From Pseudomonas sp. G.S.17 (GTDB taxonomy: Bacteria > Pseudomonadota > Gammaproteobacteria > Pseudomonadales > Pseudomonadaceae): 64,000 nucleotides of DNA. The translations under genes and the position numbers were made by a program. This document shows positions 47,579 to 58,312 of the stretch, one piece after another; positions within the stretch are counted from its first letter, which is position 1; each line of letters begins with the position of its first letter. The notes under the pieces are model-generated. The model was not told where the DNA came from. It ran no database searches and worked only from the letters and a program-made list of their open reading frames with translations. The stretch is from positions 2,539,501 through 2,603,500 of the forward strand of contig NZ_CP151076.1 in assembly GCF_038096165.1 (NCBI RefSeq). The letters are read 5' to 3'.

Positions 47579-49129
47579 ATGGAATGGATAGTTGATCCTA
47601 CGGCATGGCTTGGCCTGCTGACGCTGATCGTGCTGGAACTGGTGCTGGGCATCGATAACCTGGTGTTTATCGCGATCCTCGCTGACAAACTGCCGCCCGA
47701 ACAACGGGACAAGGCGCGAGTCATTGGCCTGTCTCTGGCGCTGATCATGCGCTTGGGCCTGCTGGCCAGTATTTCCTGGATGGTGACGCTGACCCAACCG
47801 CTGTTCGAAGTGTTTGAGCACAGCTTTTCCGGGCGTGACCTGATCATGCTGTTCGGTGGCGTGTTCCTGCTGTTCAAGGCGACCATGGAATTGCATGAAC
47901 GCCTCGAAGGGCATGTCAGCGAGCGCACCAGTAACTCCACGTACGCGAAGTTCTGGCCCATCGTCGCGCAAATTGTCGTGCTCGATGCAGTGTTCTCCCT
48001 GGATGCGGTGATTACCGCCGTGGGCATGGTCGAGCATCTGGCGGTGATGATGATCGCCGTGATGATTTCCATCGGCTTGATGATCATCGCCAGCAAGCCG
48101 CTGACGCGTTTCGTCAATGCACACCCGACCGTGATCATGCTGTGTCTGGGCTTTTTGATGATGATTGGTTTCAGCCTGACCGCCGAAGGCCTGGGTTTCC
48201 ATATCCCCAAAGGCTATCTGTATGCGGCGATTGGCTTCTCGATCCTCATCGAGGTGTTCAACCAGGTCGCGCGAATGCGCCGTAAACGTTCGTTGCATGG
48301 CGTGCGGCCGATGCGCGAACGCACGGCCCATGCCGTCATGCGTTTGCTGGGCGGTCGTAAGCTGGATGCGGACGAGGTGGGCGAGGAAATCGCCGACATG
48401 CTTGAAGGTGAACAGACGGCAGCCGTGTTTGACCGCCGCGAGCGGGTGATGATCAGCGGCGTACTGCAACTGGCCGAGCGGCCGATTCGCACCGTGATGA
48501 CCCCGCGTGCCGAGGTCGATCACATCGATCTGGCGGACGATGCCGACAAGATCAATCTGAAGTTGATGCATTCCTCGTATTCGCGCCTGCCGTTGATTCG
48601 CGAAGGGCGCATTGATGAACCGTTGGGCTTCGTCCACAAGAAGGAGCTGCTCAAGGAATTGCTGGTCGGCAACCAGCCGAATCTGGAAAACCTGGCGCGC
48701 AAGGCGATCAATCTGCTGGACAGTTTCACGATCCTCAACGCCCTGGAGCAGATGCGCAAGGAGTCGACGCACATTGCGTTCGTGGTCAATGAATTCGGCG
48801 ATTTCATTGGTCTGCTGACCATGACCGATATTCTCGAATCCATCGCCGGTCAACTGCCGGACGCCAGCGAGATCGAAGGTCCGGACATCGTTGCCGAAGA
48901 AGGCGGTTTTGTGGTTTCCGGCGCGCTGAACCTTAACCATGTGCGTGAACGAACCGGTTTTCAGGCCAAGGCCACCGAGGATTACCAAACGGTTGCCGGG
49001 CTGGTGATGAGCCTGCTGGATCGCCTGCCGCGCACCGGTGACAAGCTCGATTGGCAAGGCTGGAACATGACCGTGGTCGGGGTCGAAGAGCGTCGGGTGA
49101 CGAGGGTTGCGTTGCGCAAAACCGAGTAA
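47579..49129 (+). CDS. TerC/CBS/CorC-domain membrane protein
   Basis: A 516-residue protein of the YoaE/YegH type. Residues 1 to ~235 are TerC-like with seven helices ([36 protein letters not shown]). Two CBS domains follow at ~300-420 ([32 protein letters not shown]), then a CorC/HlyC C-terminal domain ([34 protein letters not shown]). TerC relatives handle metals, often manganese; CorC domains sense magnesium or cobalt; CBS domains bind adenosyl ligands. The combination suggests nucleotide-gated metal transport. The ATG directly follows an in-frame region with no strong ribosome site. Confidence 0.9.
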   Translation: MEWIVDPTAWLGLLTLIVLELVLGIDNLVFIAILADKLPPEQRDKARVIGLSLALIMRLGLLASISWMVTLTQPLFEVFEHSFSGRDLIMLFGGVFLLFKATMELHERLEGHVSERTSNSTYAKFWPIVAQIVVLDAVFSLDAVITAVGMVEHLAVMMIAVMISIGLMIIASKPLTRFVNAHPTVIMLCLGFLMMIGFSLTAEGLGFHIPKGYLYAAIGFSILIEVFNQVARMRRKRSLHGVRPMRERTAHAVMRLLGGRKLDADEVGEEIADMLEGEQTAAVFDRRERVMISGVLQLAERPIRTVMTPRAEVDHIDLADDADKINLKLMHSSYSRLPLIREGRIDEPLGFVHKKELLKELLVGNQPNLENLARKAINLLDSFTILNALEQMRKESTHIAFVVNEFGDFIGLLTMTDILESIAGQLPDASEIEGPDIVAEEGGFVVSGALNLNHVRERTGFQAKATEDYQTVAGLVMSLLDRLPRTGDKLDWQGWNMTVVGVEERRVTRVALRKTE

Positions 49130-49309
49130 CCGCTCTGGCTCGCCCTTGTTGGCAGCGCAGTGTTGCGCGGTCGGCAAGGGATCAGCCAGATTGATAATCA
49201 GTATGCGTCACGGTGGTTTTTCATCAGGGGCGGCTGCCATTAGATTTGGCTCCAACGCAACGATTCACCTGATGACTACTTACCAAACCAACTACTGGAG
49301 TCACACATC

Positions 49310-49555
49310 ATGAAACGCACCATCGCCCTGAGCTTTGCCTTTTCGGTCCTGACTGCCACTGCAGCCTTCGCCAGCCCACAATCGGCTACTTCTGTTACAC
49401 AACCTCTGGTTGCCCAGGCTTCCACCCAGATCGCTGATGTACACGCCGCCGCTGCGGGCAACAAAACCTTTGATCGTGCTTACCTGAAACTGGACAGCAA
49501 GGTCCTGGTAGCCGAAAACCGCAAAGAGTTCGGTTCGCAATATCAGCGTTATTGA
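49310..49555 (+). CDS. Small exported protein, unknown
   Basis: An 81-residue protein with a clear signal peptide (MKRTIALSFAFSVLTATAAF, cleavage after AFA). The mature part is ~58 residues, polar, with VHAAAAGNKTFDRAYLKLD and a tail ending QYQRY. No cysteines, so no disulphide or lipobox. Function not recognised. It is followed by a strong terminator and stands as a single-gene unit. Confidence 0.75.
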   Translation: MKRTIALSFAFSVLTATAAFASPQSATSVTQPLVAQASTQIADVHAAAAGNKTFDRAYLKLDSKVLVAENRKEFGSQYQRY

Positions 49556-49582
49556 TTGCGAGTTATCTAACGGATCCAAACC

Positions 49583-49607
49583 AAAAAGCCCGGCTAGCCG
49601 GGCTTTT
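49583..49607. terminator. Rho-independent terminator, bidirectional
   Basis: AGCCCGGCTAGCCGGGCT at 49587-49604 is a perfect palindrome with A5 before and T4 after. It serves the small exported protein and the convergent PatB-like gene. Confidence 0.85.
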
Positions 49608-49633
49608 GTCTGTCTGCTGGAAACGGGTTTGCT

Positions 49634-50782
49634 TCAGCGATTGCGCAGGCTGCGTTCCATTCGCGCCAGTCCCTCTTCGAGCAGCGAGCGCGGGCAACCG
49701 AAATTCAAACGTACGAATTGCTGGCAATCGTCGCCGAACTCGGCGCCTGCACTCAACGCGATCTTGCCGTGTTCGAGAAAGAACTGTTGCGGATTTTCCA
49801 GCTCCAGTGCCGAGCAATCCAGCCAGGCCAGATAGGTGCTTTGCGGCAGGTGCATGACCACACCGGGCAGGCGGGTCCTGACGGCCTCGGCGAGGAAATC
49901 ACGGTTGTCTTGAAGATAAGCCAATACGGCTTTTAGCCAGTCGCCACCTTCGCTGTACGCAGCGCGGGTCGCTTCCATGCCCAGCACGTTCACGCTGTCC
50001 ACCATGCCGAGCCGGCCGTGGGTGAAGCGTTTGCGCAGCTGCTCGTCCTGAACCACCGCAAATGCGGTCTTCAATCCGGCGATGTTGTACGCCTTGCTGG
50101 CCGACATCAGCGTGACCGTGCGCTTGGCGATCTGCGGGCTGAGGGATGCAATGGGGATGTGCCGGCGGCCATCGAACAGGATGTCAGCGTGGATTTCATC
50201 GGAGATGATCAGCGCGTCGTTGCGCACGCAGGCATCGCCGATCAGGTGCAGCTCCTCGCCACTGAACACTTTGCCCAGCGGGTTGTGTGGATTGCTCAGG
50301 AGCAGCGCGCCAGCGTTTTGCAGGGCTTTGTCCAGTGCCGCGATGTCGGTTTCATACTCGCCCTCGACATTGGCCTTGAACGGCAATTCGATGCGGGGCT
50401 GCTGCCAGTGATCGGGCGCCTTGGCCAGCGGGGCGTAATTCGGCGTTTGCAGCACCACGCCCGCGCCCTCTGGGACCAGCGCATGCAGCGCCATGTTGAA
50501 GCCCGGCTCGACACCCGGCAGGAAGATCAGTTCTTCAGGTTGCACACGCCAGGCATAGGCGTGCCAAAGATGGGCAACAACGGCTTGGCGTAACGCGTCT
50601 TGCGCGACCCCGTAGCCGAGCAGCGGATGCTCGATGCGCGTGTGCAGGGCCTGGATGATCGGTGCCGCTACCGGGAAATCCATGTCCGCAACCCACATCG
50701 GCAGGACATCGGCCGGGTACTGACTCCACTTCTTGCTGTCGGTGTCGTGGCGCTCGAATACGGTATCCAGGTTGATCGTCAT
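49634..50782 (-). CDS. PatB/MalY-type PLP enzyme (cystathionine beta-lyase-like)
   Basis: A 382-residue fold-type I PLP enzyme of the PatB/MalY class, whose members split carbon-sulphur bonds in cystathionine or cysteine conjugates. Signs are the short head INLDTVFERHDTDSKKWS followed by PMWVADMDFPVAAPI, LSNPHNPLGKVFSGEEL, SDEIHADIL and the PLP lysine in SASKAYNIAGLK. ATG 50782 is chosen over an in-frame TTG at 50800. True aminotransferase activity is an alternative. Monocistronic. Confidence 0.9.
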   Translation of the reverse strand: MTINLDTVFERHDTDSKKWSQYPADVLPMWVADMDFPVAAPIIQALHTRIEHPLLGYGVAQDALRQAVVAHLWHAYAWRVQPEELIFLPGVEPGFNMALHALVPEGAGVVLQTPNYAPLAKAPDHWQQPRIELPFKANVEGEYETDIAALDKALQNAGALLLSNPHNPLGKVFSGEELHLIGDACVRNDALIISDEIHADILFDGRRHIPIASLSPQIAKRTVTLMSASKAYNIAGLKTAFAVVQDEQLRKRFTHGRLGMVDSVNVLGMEATRAAYSEGGDWLKAVLAYLQDNRDFLAEAVRTRLPGVVMHLPQSTYLAWLDCSALELENPQQFFLEHGKIALSAGAEFGDDCQQFVRLNFGCPRSLLEEGLARMERSLRNR

Positions 50783-50878
50783 GGCGGTCTCAGAGGGCAA
50801 AAGTGCCGCACAGGTTAGTCGCGCGTGCGGTCGGGGTCCAGCGCGGCCGCTCCTGACTCCTACGGATCCCGGGTTTCT

Positions 50879-51319
50879 TCACGCGCCGCGAATGTACTGC
50901 TCCAGTTGCTGGATCAGGTCGGCCTGTTCGGCGATGGCTTCCTTGACCAGGTCGCCGATGGACAGCAGGCCCAGCAGCTGGCCTTCTTCCACTACCGGCA
51001 AATGGCGCAGGTGGTTGTCGGTCATGATGCCCATGCAGGTCTCGACGGTTTGCAGGGAATCCACGGTAATCACTTTGGTGCTCATGATCGCGCTGACCGG
51101 CGTGCCGATAGAGGAGCGTCCCTTGAGTACCATCTTGCGCGCGTAGTCGCGTTCGCTGACCACGCCGACCAGCGCGCCGTTCTCGACCACCGGCAACGCG
51201 CCAATATTCTTCTCGGCCATCAGCCTGAGCGCGTCGAGCACCATCTGGTCGGGCGCAATGGTATGCACTTGTTGATTGTGCAAAACCTTGAGTTTCAGAA
51301 GTTGTGCGACTGTTTTCAT
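50879..51319 (-). CDS. CBS-domain protein
   Basis: A 146-residue protein made of a CBS pair: LDALRLMAEKNIGALPVVEN and METCMGIMTDNHLRHLPVVE with GQLLGLLSIGDLVKE. CBS pairs bind AMP, ATP or SAM and usually regulate a partner. No other domain is present and no partner gene is adjacent in the same direction. Often such genes respond to energy state; that is inference. Confidence 0.92.
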   Translation of the reverse strand: MKTVAQLLKLKVLHNQQVHTIAPDQMVLDALRLMAEKNIGALPVVENGALVGVVSERDYARKMVLKGRSSIGTPVSAIMSTKVITVDSLQTVETCMGIMTDNHLRHLPVVEEGQLLGLLSIGDLVKEAIAEQADLIQQLEQYIRGA

Positions 51320-51469
51320 GCAGATGCTCCGGTGGTGACCGGGTCAGCGATGGCTGCCCTGACGTTGTTCTCTACAGAATCGTAGACAGATACCGGTTGA
51401 GCAAGCACCAAAGCGGCTTTCACGCCACTAATAACGCCTTTTGGCGTCACGACGAAGCGAACCATGCGT

Positions 51470-52546
51470 CTATTTGCGCAAAATTGCCTGGTGAATTTCC
51501 TGCAGTGGCAGGATCCGCTGGGCGGCATTGAGCTTGATCGCTTCCTTGGGCATGCCGAAAACTACACAGGTGGCCTCGTCCTGAGCGACCGTTGCGCCAC
51601 CGGCGTCGAGTATTTCCTTGAGTCCTCTTGCACCGTCGTCGCCCATGCCGGTCATGATGATGCCGGTTGCGTTGCGGCCAGCGAACTTCGCCACCGAGCG
51701 AAACAGCACATCCACCGAGGGGCGATGCCGATTGACCAGCGGCCCGTCGATCACCTGGACGTGATAGAACGCGCCGCTGCGGGTCACCATCATGTGCTTG
51801 CCGCCGGGGGCGATCAGCGCGAGACCCGGAAGAATGCGGTCATTGTTTTTCGCCTCGCGCACTTCTATCTGACTCAAGCCATTGAGTCGCGCGGCAAAGG
51901 ATGCGGTGAATTTTTCCGGCATGTGCTGGACGATGACGATGCCCGGACACACCCTTGGCAGTGCGGTCAACACCGCTTCCAGCGCCTGTGTACCGCCGGT
52001 GGACGTGCCCATGGCGACGATACGTTCGGTCGTCTGGGCCATGGCTTGTCCGCTGGCTGCTGGCAGGATGGCATCAGCCGACAGCCGGGTGGCTGGGGTC
52101 AGCTGCACAGCCGCTGGCCGCTTGCCCAGATTCCTGACATTGACCTGGGCTGCGGCCCTGATCGCCGAAACCAGTTCGGCCGCCGACTCGAGGAGAAAGT
52201 TCTTCAGCCCGCTGGTGGGCTTGGTGATGATTTCCACCGCGCCCGCCGCCAGGGCCTGCAAGGTGGTTTCAGCGCCTTTCTGCGTCAATGACGAGCAGAT
52301 CACCACTGGGGTTGGGCGCTCGCTCATGATTTTCTTCAGGAAGGTAATGCCATCCATGCGCGGCATTTCCACATCCAGAACGATGACATCCGGCCATTCC
52401 CGGGCCAGCTTGTCCATGGCAAAAATAGGATCGGAGGCCGCGCCCATGACATGGATGTCCGGGGTGTCACTGAGAATTGCCAGCAAGACCTGACGAACCA
52501 CTGCCGAGTCGTCAACCAACAGTACATTTATTTTTTTCGTGCCCAT
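51470..52546 (-). CDS. cheB: CheB, chemoreceptor methylesterase/deamidase
   Basis: A 358-residue response regulator-methylesterase. Receiver: [14 protein letters not shown] with phospho-Asp in [14 protein letters not shown]. Catalytic domain: Ser in [13 protein letters not shown], His in [11 protein letters not shown], Asp in [13 protein letters not shown]. It removes methyl groups from receptors when phosphorylated by CheA, giving adaptation. ATG 52546 lies inside the end of cheD (35-base overlap), the last gene of the che operon. A longer opening at 52588 is less likely. Confidence 0.95.
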   Translation of the reverse strand: MGTKKINVLLVDDSAVVRQVLLAILSDTPDIHVMGAASDPIFAMDKLAREWPDVIVLDVEMPRMDGITFLKKIMSERPTPVVICSSLTQKGAETTLQALAAGAVEIITKPTSGLKNFLLESAAELVSAIRAAAQVNVRNLGKRPAAVQLTPATRLSADAILPAASGQAMAQTTERIVAMGTSTGGTQALEAVLTALPRVCPGIVIVQHMPEKFTASFAARLNGLSQIEVREAKNNDRILPGLALIAPGGKHMMVTRSGAFYHVQVIDGPLVNRHRPSVDVLFRSVAKFAGRNATGIIMTGMGDDGARGLKEILDAGGATVAQDEATCVVFGMPKEAIKLNAAQRILPLQEIHQAILRK

Positions 52547-53036
52547 TGTTCGTACTTGTCCTGATTGGTTTGTGACTGACCCACACATGGCCGGTGCCGA
52601 TATCGAAAATGATGTTTCTGTGCCCGGTACTGCCCATGTCGTGAGCGATCAGGTCGAGGTGATACTGGTCAGCCAACTTCAGCGCGGCGCTTATATTCAT
52701 CCGCGCGACATCGTTGAAATGCACTCCCTTGCGCAGCTGCGGAAACATCTCGCCGCCCCCGAACAGTTTCAGCTGGTAATCCTCGGCAGCGGTGTCGTGC
52801 GCCAATGCCTGATGGATGAACAACTCGATGGCTTCATCACCGTACTTGCCGCTCAGCGTCGCGGACTTACGCACGCGACTGGGCAGCATGAAGTGACACA
52901 TGGCGCCGATTTTGCGCACCGGATGCCACAGGGTTACGGCTACACAAGAGCCGAGGAGGGTGCGCAACTGGACCGGACGTGTTTCGAAATGAAATTCGCC
53001 TGGGGCCAGAAAAAATTCTTCGGCGGCTATCTTCAT
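52512..53036 (-). CDS. cheD: CheD, receptor glutamine deamidase
   Basis: A 174-residue CheD. Active cysteine in [15 protein letters not shown] and histidine in [10 protein letters not shown], with a later KLFGGGEMF. CheD deamidates receptor glutamines and in some bacteria links to CheC; no CheC is present here. It overlaps cheR by four bases and cheB by 35. Confidence 0.95.
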   Translation of the reverse strand: MKIAAEEFFLAPGEFHFETRPVQLRTLLGSCVAVTLWHPVRKIGAMCHFMLPSRVRKSATLSGKYGDEAIELFIHQALAHDTAAEDYQLKLFGGGEMFPQLRKGVHFNDVARMNISAALKLADQYHLDLIAHDMGSTGHRNIIFDIGTGHVWVSHKPIRTSTNNGHEKNKCTVG

Positions 53037-53839
53037 GGCTTGCGATAAATGGAGGGTGCCACCAACTTGAGAGCATCCGAGACACCGTTCAGGCTTTCCG
53101 AGTGGCTGACGATGAAATACCCCCCCGGCTTGAGTCTGGGGATCAGCCGGGCGACGACGCGGGCCTTGGTCGGTTGATCGAAGTAGATCATCACGTTGCG
53201 CAGGAAGATGACGTCAAATTCGCCCAGTTCTGGCAGCGTTTCGTTGAGGTTCACCTGCAAAAAATTGACCCGGTTGCGCAGGGCTCGATCAATCAGGAAC
53301 GTCCCGTGTTGGCGGCCGGTGCCCTTGAGGCAGTATTTGACCAGCAATGGTTGGGGCAGGGTCCCGGCGCGTTCCATTGGGTAATGACCGGCTCGCGCCT
53401 TGGCCAGGACCTGAGTGCTGATATCCGAGCCGATCACTTCCCACGGCGTAGTGCCCAAGCCTTCGGCGAGGGTCATGGCCAGACTGTAGGGTTCTTCCCC
53501 CGACGAGCTGGCGGCGCTCCACAAGCGGAACGTCTTGCCCGGCGCGGCATTGGGCAGCACATGCTGGCGCAGGAAGTCGAAATGCTTGGGCTCGCGAAAG
53601 AAATAGGTTTCATTGGTGGTCAGCAGGTCCAGCGCAACCTGCAGTTCATCGGCGCGCTGGCCGCTCATGATCAGCTTGAAGTAGTCGCCGTAGCTGTCCA
53701 GCTCGTAATGCCTGAGACGTTTGAACAGGCGGCCGGCCACCAGCGCTTTTTTCGCCGATGACAGATTGATGCCGGCAGCCTGATACAACCAGGACTGGAA
53801 CTGGTTGAATTCGGTATCGTTCAACGCTGATGCACTCAC
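53033..53839 (-). CDS. cheR: CheR, chemoreceptor methyltransferase
   Basis: A 268-residue CheR. N-terminal helical domain (FNQFQSWLYQAAGINLSSAK), then the SAM-binding domain with LWSAASSSGEEPYSLAMTLA, GSDISTQVLAKARAGHY and FDVIFLRNVMIYFDQPTKAR. It methylates receptor glutamates. The beta-subdomain that binds a receptor pentapeptide should be present in this length, and a receptor in the operon ends in a matching pentapeptide. Confidence 0.96.
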   Translation of the reverse strand: MSASALNDTEFNQFQSWLYQAAGINLSSAKKALVAGRLFKRLRHYELDSYGDYFKLIMSGQRADELQVALDLLTTNETYFFREPKHFDFLRQHVLPNAAPGKTFRLWSAASSSGEEPYSLAMTLAEGLGTTPWEVIGSDISTQVLAKARAGHYPMERAGTLPQPLLVKYCLKGTGRQHGTFLIDRALRNRVNFLQVNLNETLPELGEFDVIFLRNVMIYFDQPTKARVVARLIPRLKPGGYFIVSHSESLNGVSDALKLVAPSIYRKP

Positions 53840-53867
53840 GGGGCATTCCTTGCTCGCTAGTGATTAT

Positions 53868-54407
53868 TTAACGCGCGTCGGCTTCGGTTGACGGCGCGTG
53901 TTCAGTCTCGGCAAGTCGCGACATTTCATCGATCGACAACACTCGACTGACTTCCAGGACGATGACGAACTTGCCGTCTACCTTGGCCATGCCGCTGATG
54001 AAGTCAGCGCGAATCCGCGCGCCGAAGCTCGGCGGCGGCTCGATTTGCGACGCGGGTATTTCCAGTACCGCAGACACCGTATCGACCAGCAGTCCGATGT
54101 CCTGCGGCTGGCCATCCTCGGCGCTGGCTTCGATGATGACCACGCAACTGCGGCGGGTAATGTCCGAGTCAGGCCGGCCAAAGCGTGCCGACAGATCCAC
54201 CACCGGGACGACGGCGCCGCGCAGGTTGATCACCCCGCGCACGAAGGCAGGCATCATCGGCACTACAGTCAGATTGCCGTATTCGATGATTTCCTTGATG
54301 CCCAGAATGCCGATGGCGAACATCTCCGCGCCGAGCATGAAGGTCAGGTATTGCGCCTCCTCCTCGACGGGGGGTGCGACTTGACGTGTTGTGGCTATGG
54401 CGCCCAT
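53868..54407 (-). CDS. cheW: CheW, receptor-kinase coupling protein
   Basis: A 179-residue CheW. Fold marks: YLTFMLGAEMFAIGILGIKE, MMPAFVRGVINLRGAVVPVV and GLLVDTVSAVLEIPASQIEP. It joins receptors to CheA in the array. The ~25-residue N- and C-terminal tails are longer than in enteric CheW. Confidence 0.95.
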   Translation of the reverse strand: MGAIATTRQVAPPVEEEAQYLTFMLGAEMFAIGILGIKEIIEYGNLTVVPMMPAFVRGVINLRGAVVPVVDLSARFGRPDSDITRRSCVVIIEASAEDGQPQDIGLLVDTVSAVLEIPASQIEPPPSFGARIRADFISGMAKVDGKFVIVLEVSRVLSIDEMSRLAETEHAPSTEADAR

Positions 54408-54444
54408 GCCTTACTCCTTTAAGCGAACCTGTGATAGCCAACGA

Positions 54445-56103
54445 TCAGAATCGGGTAAATTCGGACTCGTCCGGCGCGCTTGCCATGTTGTAGGCGAATG
54501 CTTTCGTCGGCGCTTGCACAGGTTGGCGCAGCGGTTTGCGGCTGGAGTTTCCAGGCGTTTTGTCGAGTCTTGATGACTGGCTGGCCGACTTGGGCGGCGT
54601 GTCCAGGGTGAAGAAGCTCATTGCCTGTTGCAGCTGCTCGGCCTGACTGCTCATTTCCTCAGCAGTGGCGGCCAGTTCTTCGCTGCTCGAAGCGTTCTGC
54701 TGCGTGACCTGGTTCAACTGGGTCATGGCCGTGTTGATTTGCGCTACGCCCGACGCCTGTTCTTCCGAAGCGGCACTTATTTCCTGGACAAGATCTGATG
54801 TCTTGTTGATTGACGGAACCATTTCACCGAGCAATTTGCCGGCTTTCTCGGCCATGTCGACGCTGCTGGAAGACAGTTCGCCGATTTCCTGAGCGGCCAC
54901 CTGGCTGCGTTCGGCCAGTTTTCGCACTTCCGCCGCCACCACCGCGAAGCCTTTGCCATGCTCACCGGCGCGTGCCGCTTCAATCGCAGCATTGAGTGCC
55001 AGCAGGTTGGTCTGATACGCAATGTCGTCAATGATGCTGATGCGTTGGGCAATCTTCTTCATGGCCACGACGGTCTGCTGCACCGATTCGCCGCCGTCGG
55101 TGGCTTCCTTGGCGGCCTTGCTCGCCATGCCGTCGGTAACCTTGGCGTTCTCAGTGTTCTGATTGATGCTGGCACTCATCTGCTCGATGGACGCACTGGT
55201 TTCCTCGACGCTGGCGGCTTGTTCGCTGGTGGCCTGGCTCATCGATTGCGCAGTGGCGCTGACTTCTTCCGAAGCGCTGGCCAGGTTGTCGGCGGCATTA
55301 CGTACTTCACCGATGATGTGCGCGAGCTTGCCGACCATGTTCTGCATGGCCAGCAACACCATGCCGGTTTCGTCCCTGGAATTGACGTCGATGCGTGCGT
55401 TGAGGTTGCCCTCGGCCAGTTGCTCGGCGACGGCAGCCGCTTGTTTGAGCGGGCGGGAAATGATGCGCGAGATGAACAGGGCGAGTCCCAACCCCACCAG
55501 CAACGCGACGATCAGGGCAGCGACAATGGAAATTCGCGCGTTCAGGTACAGCTGGGTGCCTCGGGTGCTGGCCCCTTCGGCTCCTGCATCGTTGAGTTCG
55601 ACCATTTTTTGCAGTGCGTAGGTCACTTGGTCAAAGTTGCGTTTGGATTCGCCTCTGATCAAGGTGCGGGCTTCGCTGTCCAGGCCCTGCTGGGAAAGGG
55701 CAAGCAGGTTTTTGCTGACCGCAAGGTAGGCTGTCCAGTCGCTGACGGCGGTGTCGTACAGTTGTCGCTCTTGAGGGCTGGAAATCAGTTTCTCGTAGGT
55801 CGCCAGGCGGGTTTCAAACTGTTTCCTGACCTCGACGGCTTCCTGTTCGACGGTGGCTTTCTCCTGAGCTGCATCAGCAGCGATGTAGCGGTTTTCCTTG
55901 ATGCGGTAGTTCGCCGCATAAAAACGCATCCCGGATGCGGCACGCATGGCCGGCATCCAGTTTTCGCGAATCTCCGTCGAGGCCTCATTCACGTTGCTTA
56001 GCTGGAAGATCGAGAACACGCCCATGACTGCGGTCAGCGCCAGAACCGTGAGAAATGAAGCGATCAATTTAGTCGCGATTCTGAGATCGTAAAACCATTT
56101 CAT
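54445..56103 (-). CDS. Chemoreceptor with CheR-tethering pentapeptide
   Basis: A 552-residue receptor. First helix [20 protein letters not shown], periplasmic four-helix sensor of ~150 residues (~35-188), second helix near 190-210, HAMP, and a signalling hairpin with [20 protein letters not shown]. After the hairpin a ~50-residue flexible linker rich in Ser, Lys and Pro leads to the C-terminal EFTRF. That fits the x-[HFYW]-x-x-[HFYW] tethering motif bound by CheR and CheB. It lies between cheA and cheW, as Aer2/McpB does in P. aeruginosa, but lacks PAS-haem domains. ATG 56103 has GGAG nine bases upstream. Confidence 0.93.
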   Translation of the reverse strand: MKWFYDLRIATKLIASFLTVLALTAVMGVFSIFQLSNVNEASTEIRENWMPAMRAASGMRFYAANYRIKENRYIAADAAQEKATVEQEAVEVRKQFETRLATYEKLISSPQERQLYDTAVSDWTAYLAVSKNLLALSQQGLDSEARTLIRGESKRNFDQVTYALQKMVELNDAGAEGASTRGTQLYLNARISIVAALIVALLVGLGLALFISRIISRPLKQAAAVAEQLAEGNLNARIDVNSRDETGMVLLAMQNMVGKLAHIIGEVRNAADNLASASEEVSATAQSMSQATSEQAASVEETSASIEQMSASINQNTENAKVTDGMASKAAKEATDGGESVQQTVVAMKKIAQRISIIDDIAYQTNLLALNAAIEAARAGEHGKGFAVVAAEVRKLAERSQVAAQEIGELSSSSVDMAEKAGKLLGEMVPSINKTSDLVQEISAASEEQASGVAQINTAMTQLNQVTQQNASSSEELAATAEEMSSQAEQLQQAMSFFTLDTPPKSASQSSRLDKTPGNSSRKPLRQPVQAPTKAFAYNMASAPDESEFTRF

Positions 56104-56133
56104 TGGGTGGTACTCCATGTAATTGCGTAAGCG

Positions 56134-58272
56134 TCAACGGCCATTGGCTTGCAGTGTGGTGAGCGTTGCGGCATGAGTTGAGGTGTAACGAGGTTCCAGC
56201 TGAACGATTTGTGCGAGCAGCGCCGGTACATCAAGAATCAATGCCACGGCGCCACTGCCGAGAATGGTCGAGCCGCTGATGCCGCGCAGGGCGCCAAACA
56301 GCTTGCCCAGCGGTTTGATGACGGTCTGGAATTCACCGAGCAGATCGTCGACTACCAAGCCAGCCTTGTGTTCGGCATAGCGCACCACCACCACGTTTTG
56401 CCGACGGGCAGCGGGGCCTTCGTGGTTGAAATGGTCGCGCAGGTAAACCAGCGGCAGCACTTCGCCGCGCAGATCCAGATAGCCCTGCTCACGGCTGATC
56501 TGTCGATCCGCTTCGTTGAGTTCGATGCATTCCTGAACCATGTCCAGCGGGATGACGTACGTGGACTGGCCGATGCTGACCAGAAAACCGTTGATGATCG
56601 CCAGCGTCAGTGGCAGGCGAATGCGCACCACGGTGCCTTGGCCAGGCTTGCTGTCCAGGTCCACAGTGCCGCGCAGCAGGGTGATATTGCGCTTGACCAC
56701 ATCCATGCCGACGCCGCGTCCGGAGAGATTGGTCACGGCCGCAGCGGTGGAAAAGCCGGGCTCGAAAATAAGGTTGTAGATTTCCTGATCGGTCAGGCTT
56801 GCGCCAATGGCGATCAGGCCGCGCTCCAGGGCTTTTTCGAGAATGCGCTCGCGGTTCAACCCGGCGCCGTCATCGGCGATTTCAAGGACGATGCTGCCCG
56901 AGTCGTGATAGGCATTGAGATGCAAATGACCTTTGCTCGGCTTGCCGGCCGCCAGGCGCGCTTGCGCGGTTTCAATGCCGTGGTCCATGGCGTTGCGCAA
57001 CAGGTGCATCAACGGATCGCCGATTTTCTCGACAACGGTCTTGTCCAGTTCGGTTTCCGCACCGCTGATGATCAGGTCGATGTCCTTGCCGAGTTCCTGG
57101 CTGACGTCGCGGACCACCCGACGAAAACGGTTGAACGTATCGCCGATGGGGATCATGCGCAGGCGCAAGGCACCGTCGAGGATTTCCTCGACCAGGCCCG
57201 ACACCGTCGACGTCGATTCCTGCAGCGGATCATTGTTGCAGGTGCGTGCCAGCAGGCTGGCGCCGGCACTGGCGATCACCAGTTCGCCCACCAGGTTGAT
57301 CAGCTCGTCCAGTTTGTCGGCGTTGACCCGTACGTAACGGCCGTCCTTTGTTTTGTTTTCAACGGGGGTGGCACTTTTGTCGGAGGCAATCTGCGCAGGC
57401 AGACGTGGCACCGCCCGCTGGTCTGCCATGAGTTCACCCGTCGCCATCAACGCTGTGCCTTGAACAGAGTCGTCCTGTCGCTGAACCGCTAGCTGGGTGT
57501 CTGGAGACGTGTCCGCGCCTTCGTCGTGCGCGGCAACAATTTCGATCTGGCAGTCGTCGCGCACGAAATCGAACACTTCGTTGATCTCTGCATGAGTCGC
57601 GGCAGAACGGAACTCGATGTCGAAGCCCAGGTAGCAGGACTCCGCGTCCCAGGCTTCCAGAGCAGGCATGCCGTCGGACAGCGTGACGATTTCGACGGTT
57701 TCGCCGAGGGTGTTGAGGTAGCGCAGAAACGACAGCGGATCCATACCGTTGCGGAAAACGTCAACGCCAAAACGCAGGCTGATGTGCCAGAGCGTTGCGC
57801 TGGCAGGCAGTCCTGCGCCACTTTCAACGGCAGGTTCTTTGGCGGGCGATGTGTCCTGGGCCGCGCCGGGCGCCTGATAGTTTTGCAGGGCCTGGCGCAG
57901 CGCAGATTCCCGGGCCAGCGCCGGGGCCTGCAATTGCGCGCCCTGGCTGGCGACGACCTCGATCAGTTCCAGCATGTGGTCGCCGGACTTGAGGAGCACC
58001 GCAATAAGTGCGGCATCCACGGTAATGCTGCCTTCGCGCAAACGGTCCAGAACGTCTTCGACGATGTGGGTGAAGCTGACAATCGCGTCTAGCCCGAACA
58101 GTCCCGCAGAACCCTTGATAGTGTGGGCAGCGCGAAATACAGCGCCGATGGCGTCATCGTCGTCGGGCTCGTTTTCCAGTTGCAGCAGCGACCCTTCCAT
58201 CGCCTGCAACAGCTCGCGAGCTTCGAGGATGAAGGTTTGTTGTGCCTGATCAAGGTTAATGCTCACGCTCAT
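56134..58272 (-). CDS. cheA: CheA, chemotaxis histidine kinase
   Basis: A 712-residue CheA. Hpt domain with phospho-His in FRAAHTIKGSAGLFGLD (His50). A ~170-residue variable region follows, then dimerisation (VRVNADKLDELINLVGELVI), ATPase with HLLRNAMDHGIETAQARL and GRGVGMDVVKRNI, and a CheW-like C-terminal domain (YVIPLDMVQECIELNEA). ATG 58272 follows AAAGGA; an earlier opening at 58344 runs into the STAS gene. It phosphorylates CheY and CheB of the operon. Confidence 0.96.
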   Translation of the reverse strand: MSVSINLDQAQQTFILEARELLQAMEGSLLQLENEPDDDDAIGAVFRAAHTIKGSAGLFGLDAIVSFTHIVEDVLDRLREGSITVDAALIAVLLKSGDHMLELIEVVASQGAQLQAPALARESALRQALQNYQAPGAAQDTSPAKEPAVESGAGLPASATLWHISLRFGVDVFRNGMDPLSFLRYLNTLGETVEIVTLSDGMPALEAWDAESCYLGFDIEFRSAATHAEINEVFDFVRDDCQIEIVAAHDEGADTSPDTQLAVQRQDDSVQGTALMATGELMADQRAVPRLPAQIASDKSATPVENKTKDGRYVRVNADKLDELINLVGELVIASAGASLLARTCNNDPLQESTSTVSGLVEEILDGALRLRMIPIGDTFNRFRRVVRDVSQELGKDIDLIISGAETELDKTVVEKIGDPLMHLLRNAMDHGIETAQARLAAGKPSKGHLHLNAYHDSGSIVLEIADDGAGLNRERILEKALERGLIAIGASLTDQEIYNLIFEPGFSTAAAVTNLSGRGVGMDVVKRNITLLRGTVDLDSKPGQGTVVRIRLPLTLAIINGFLVSIGQSTYVIPLDMVQECIELNEADRQISREQGYLDLRGEVLPLVYLRDHFNHEGPAARRQNVVVVRYAEHKAGLVVDDLLGEFQTVIKPLGKLFGALRGISGSTILGSGAVALILDVPALLAQIVQLEPRYTSTHAATLTTLQANGR

Positions 58273-58312
58273 TTCCTTTGACGTGTGTTGCAGGATGCAA
58301 ACCGACAAATCG

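Noticed and set aside
47543..49177. A 544-codon minus-strand frame
   Set aside because: Shadow of the TerC/CBS/CorC gene on the opposite strand with His/Gln-rich nonsense composition.
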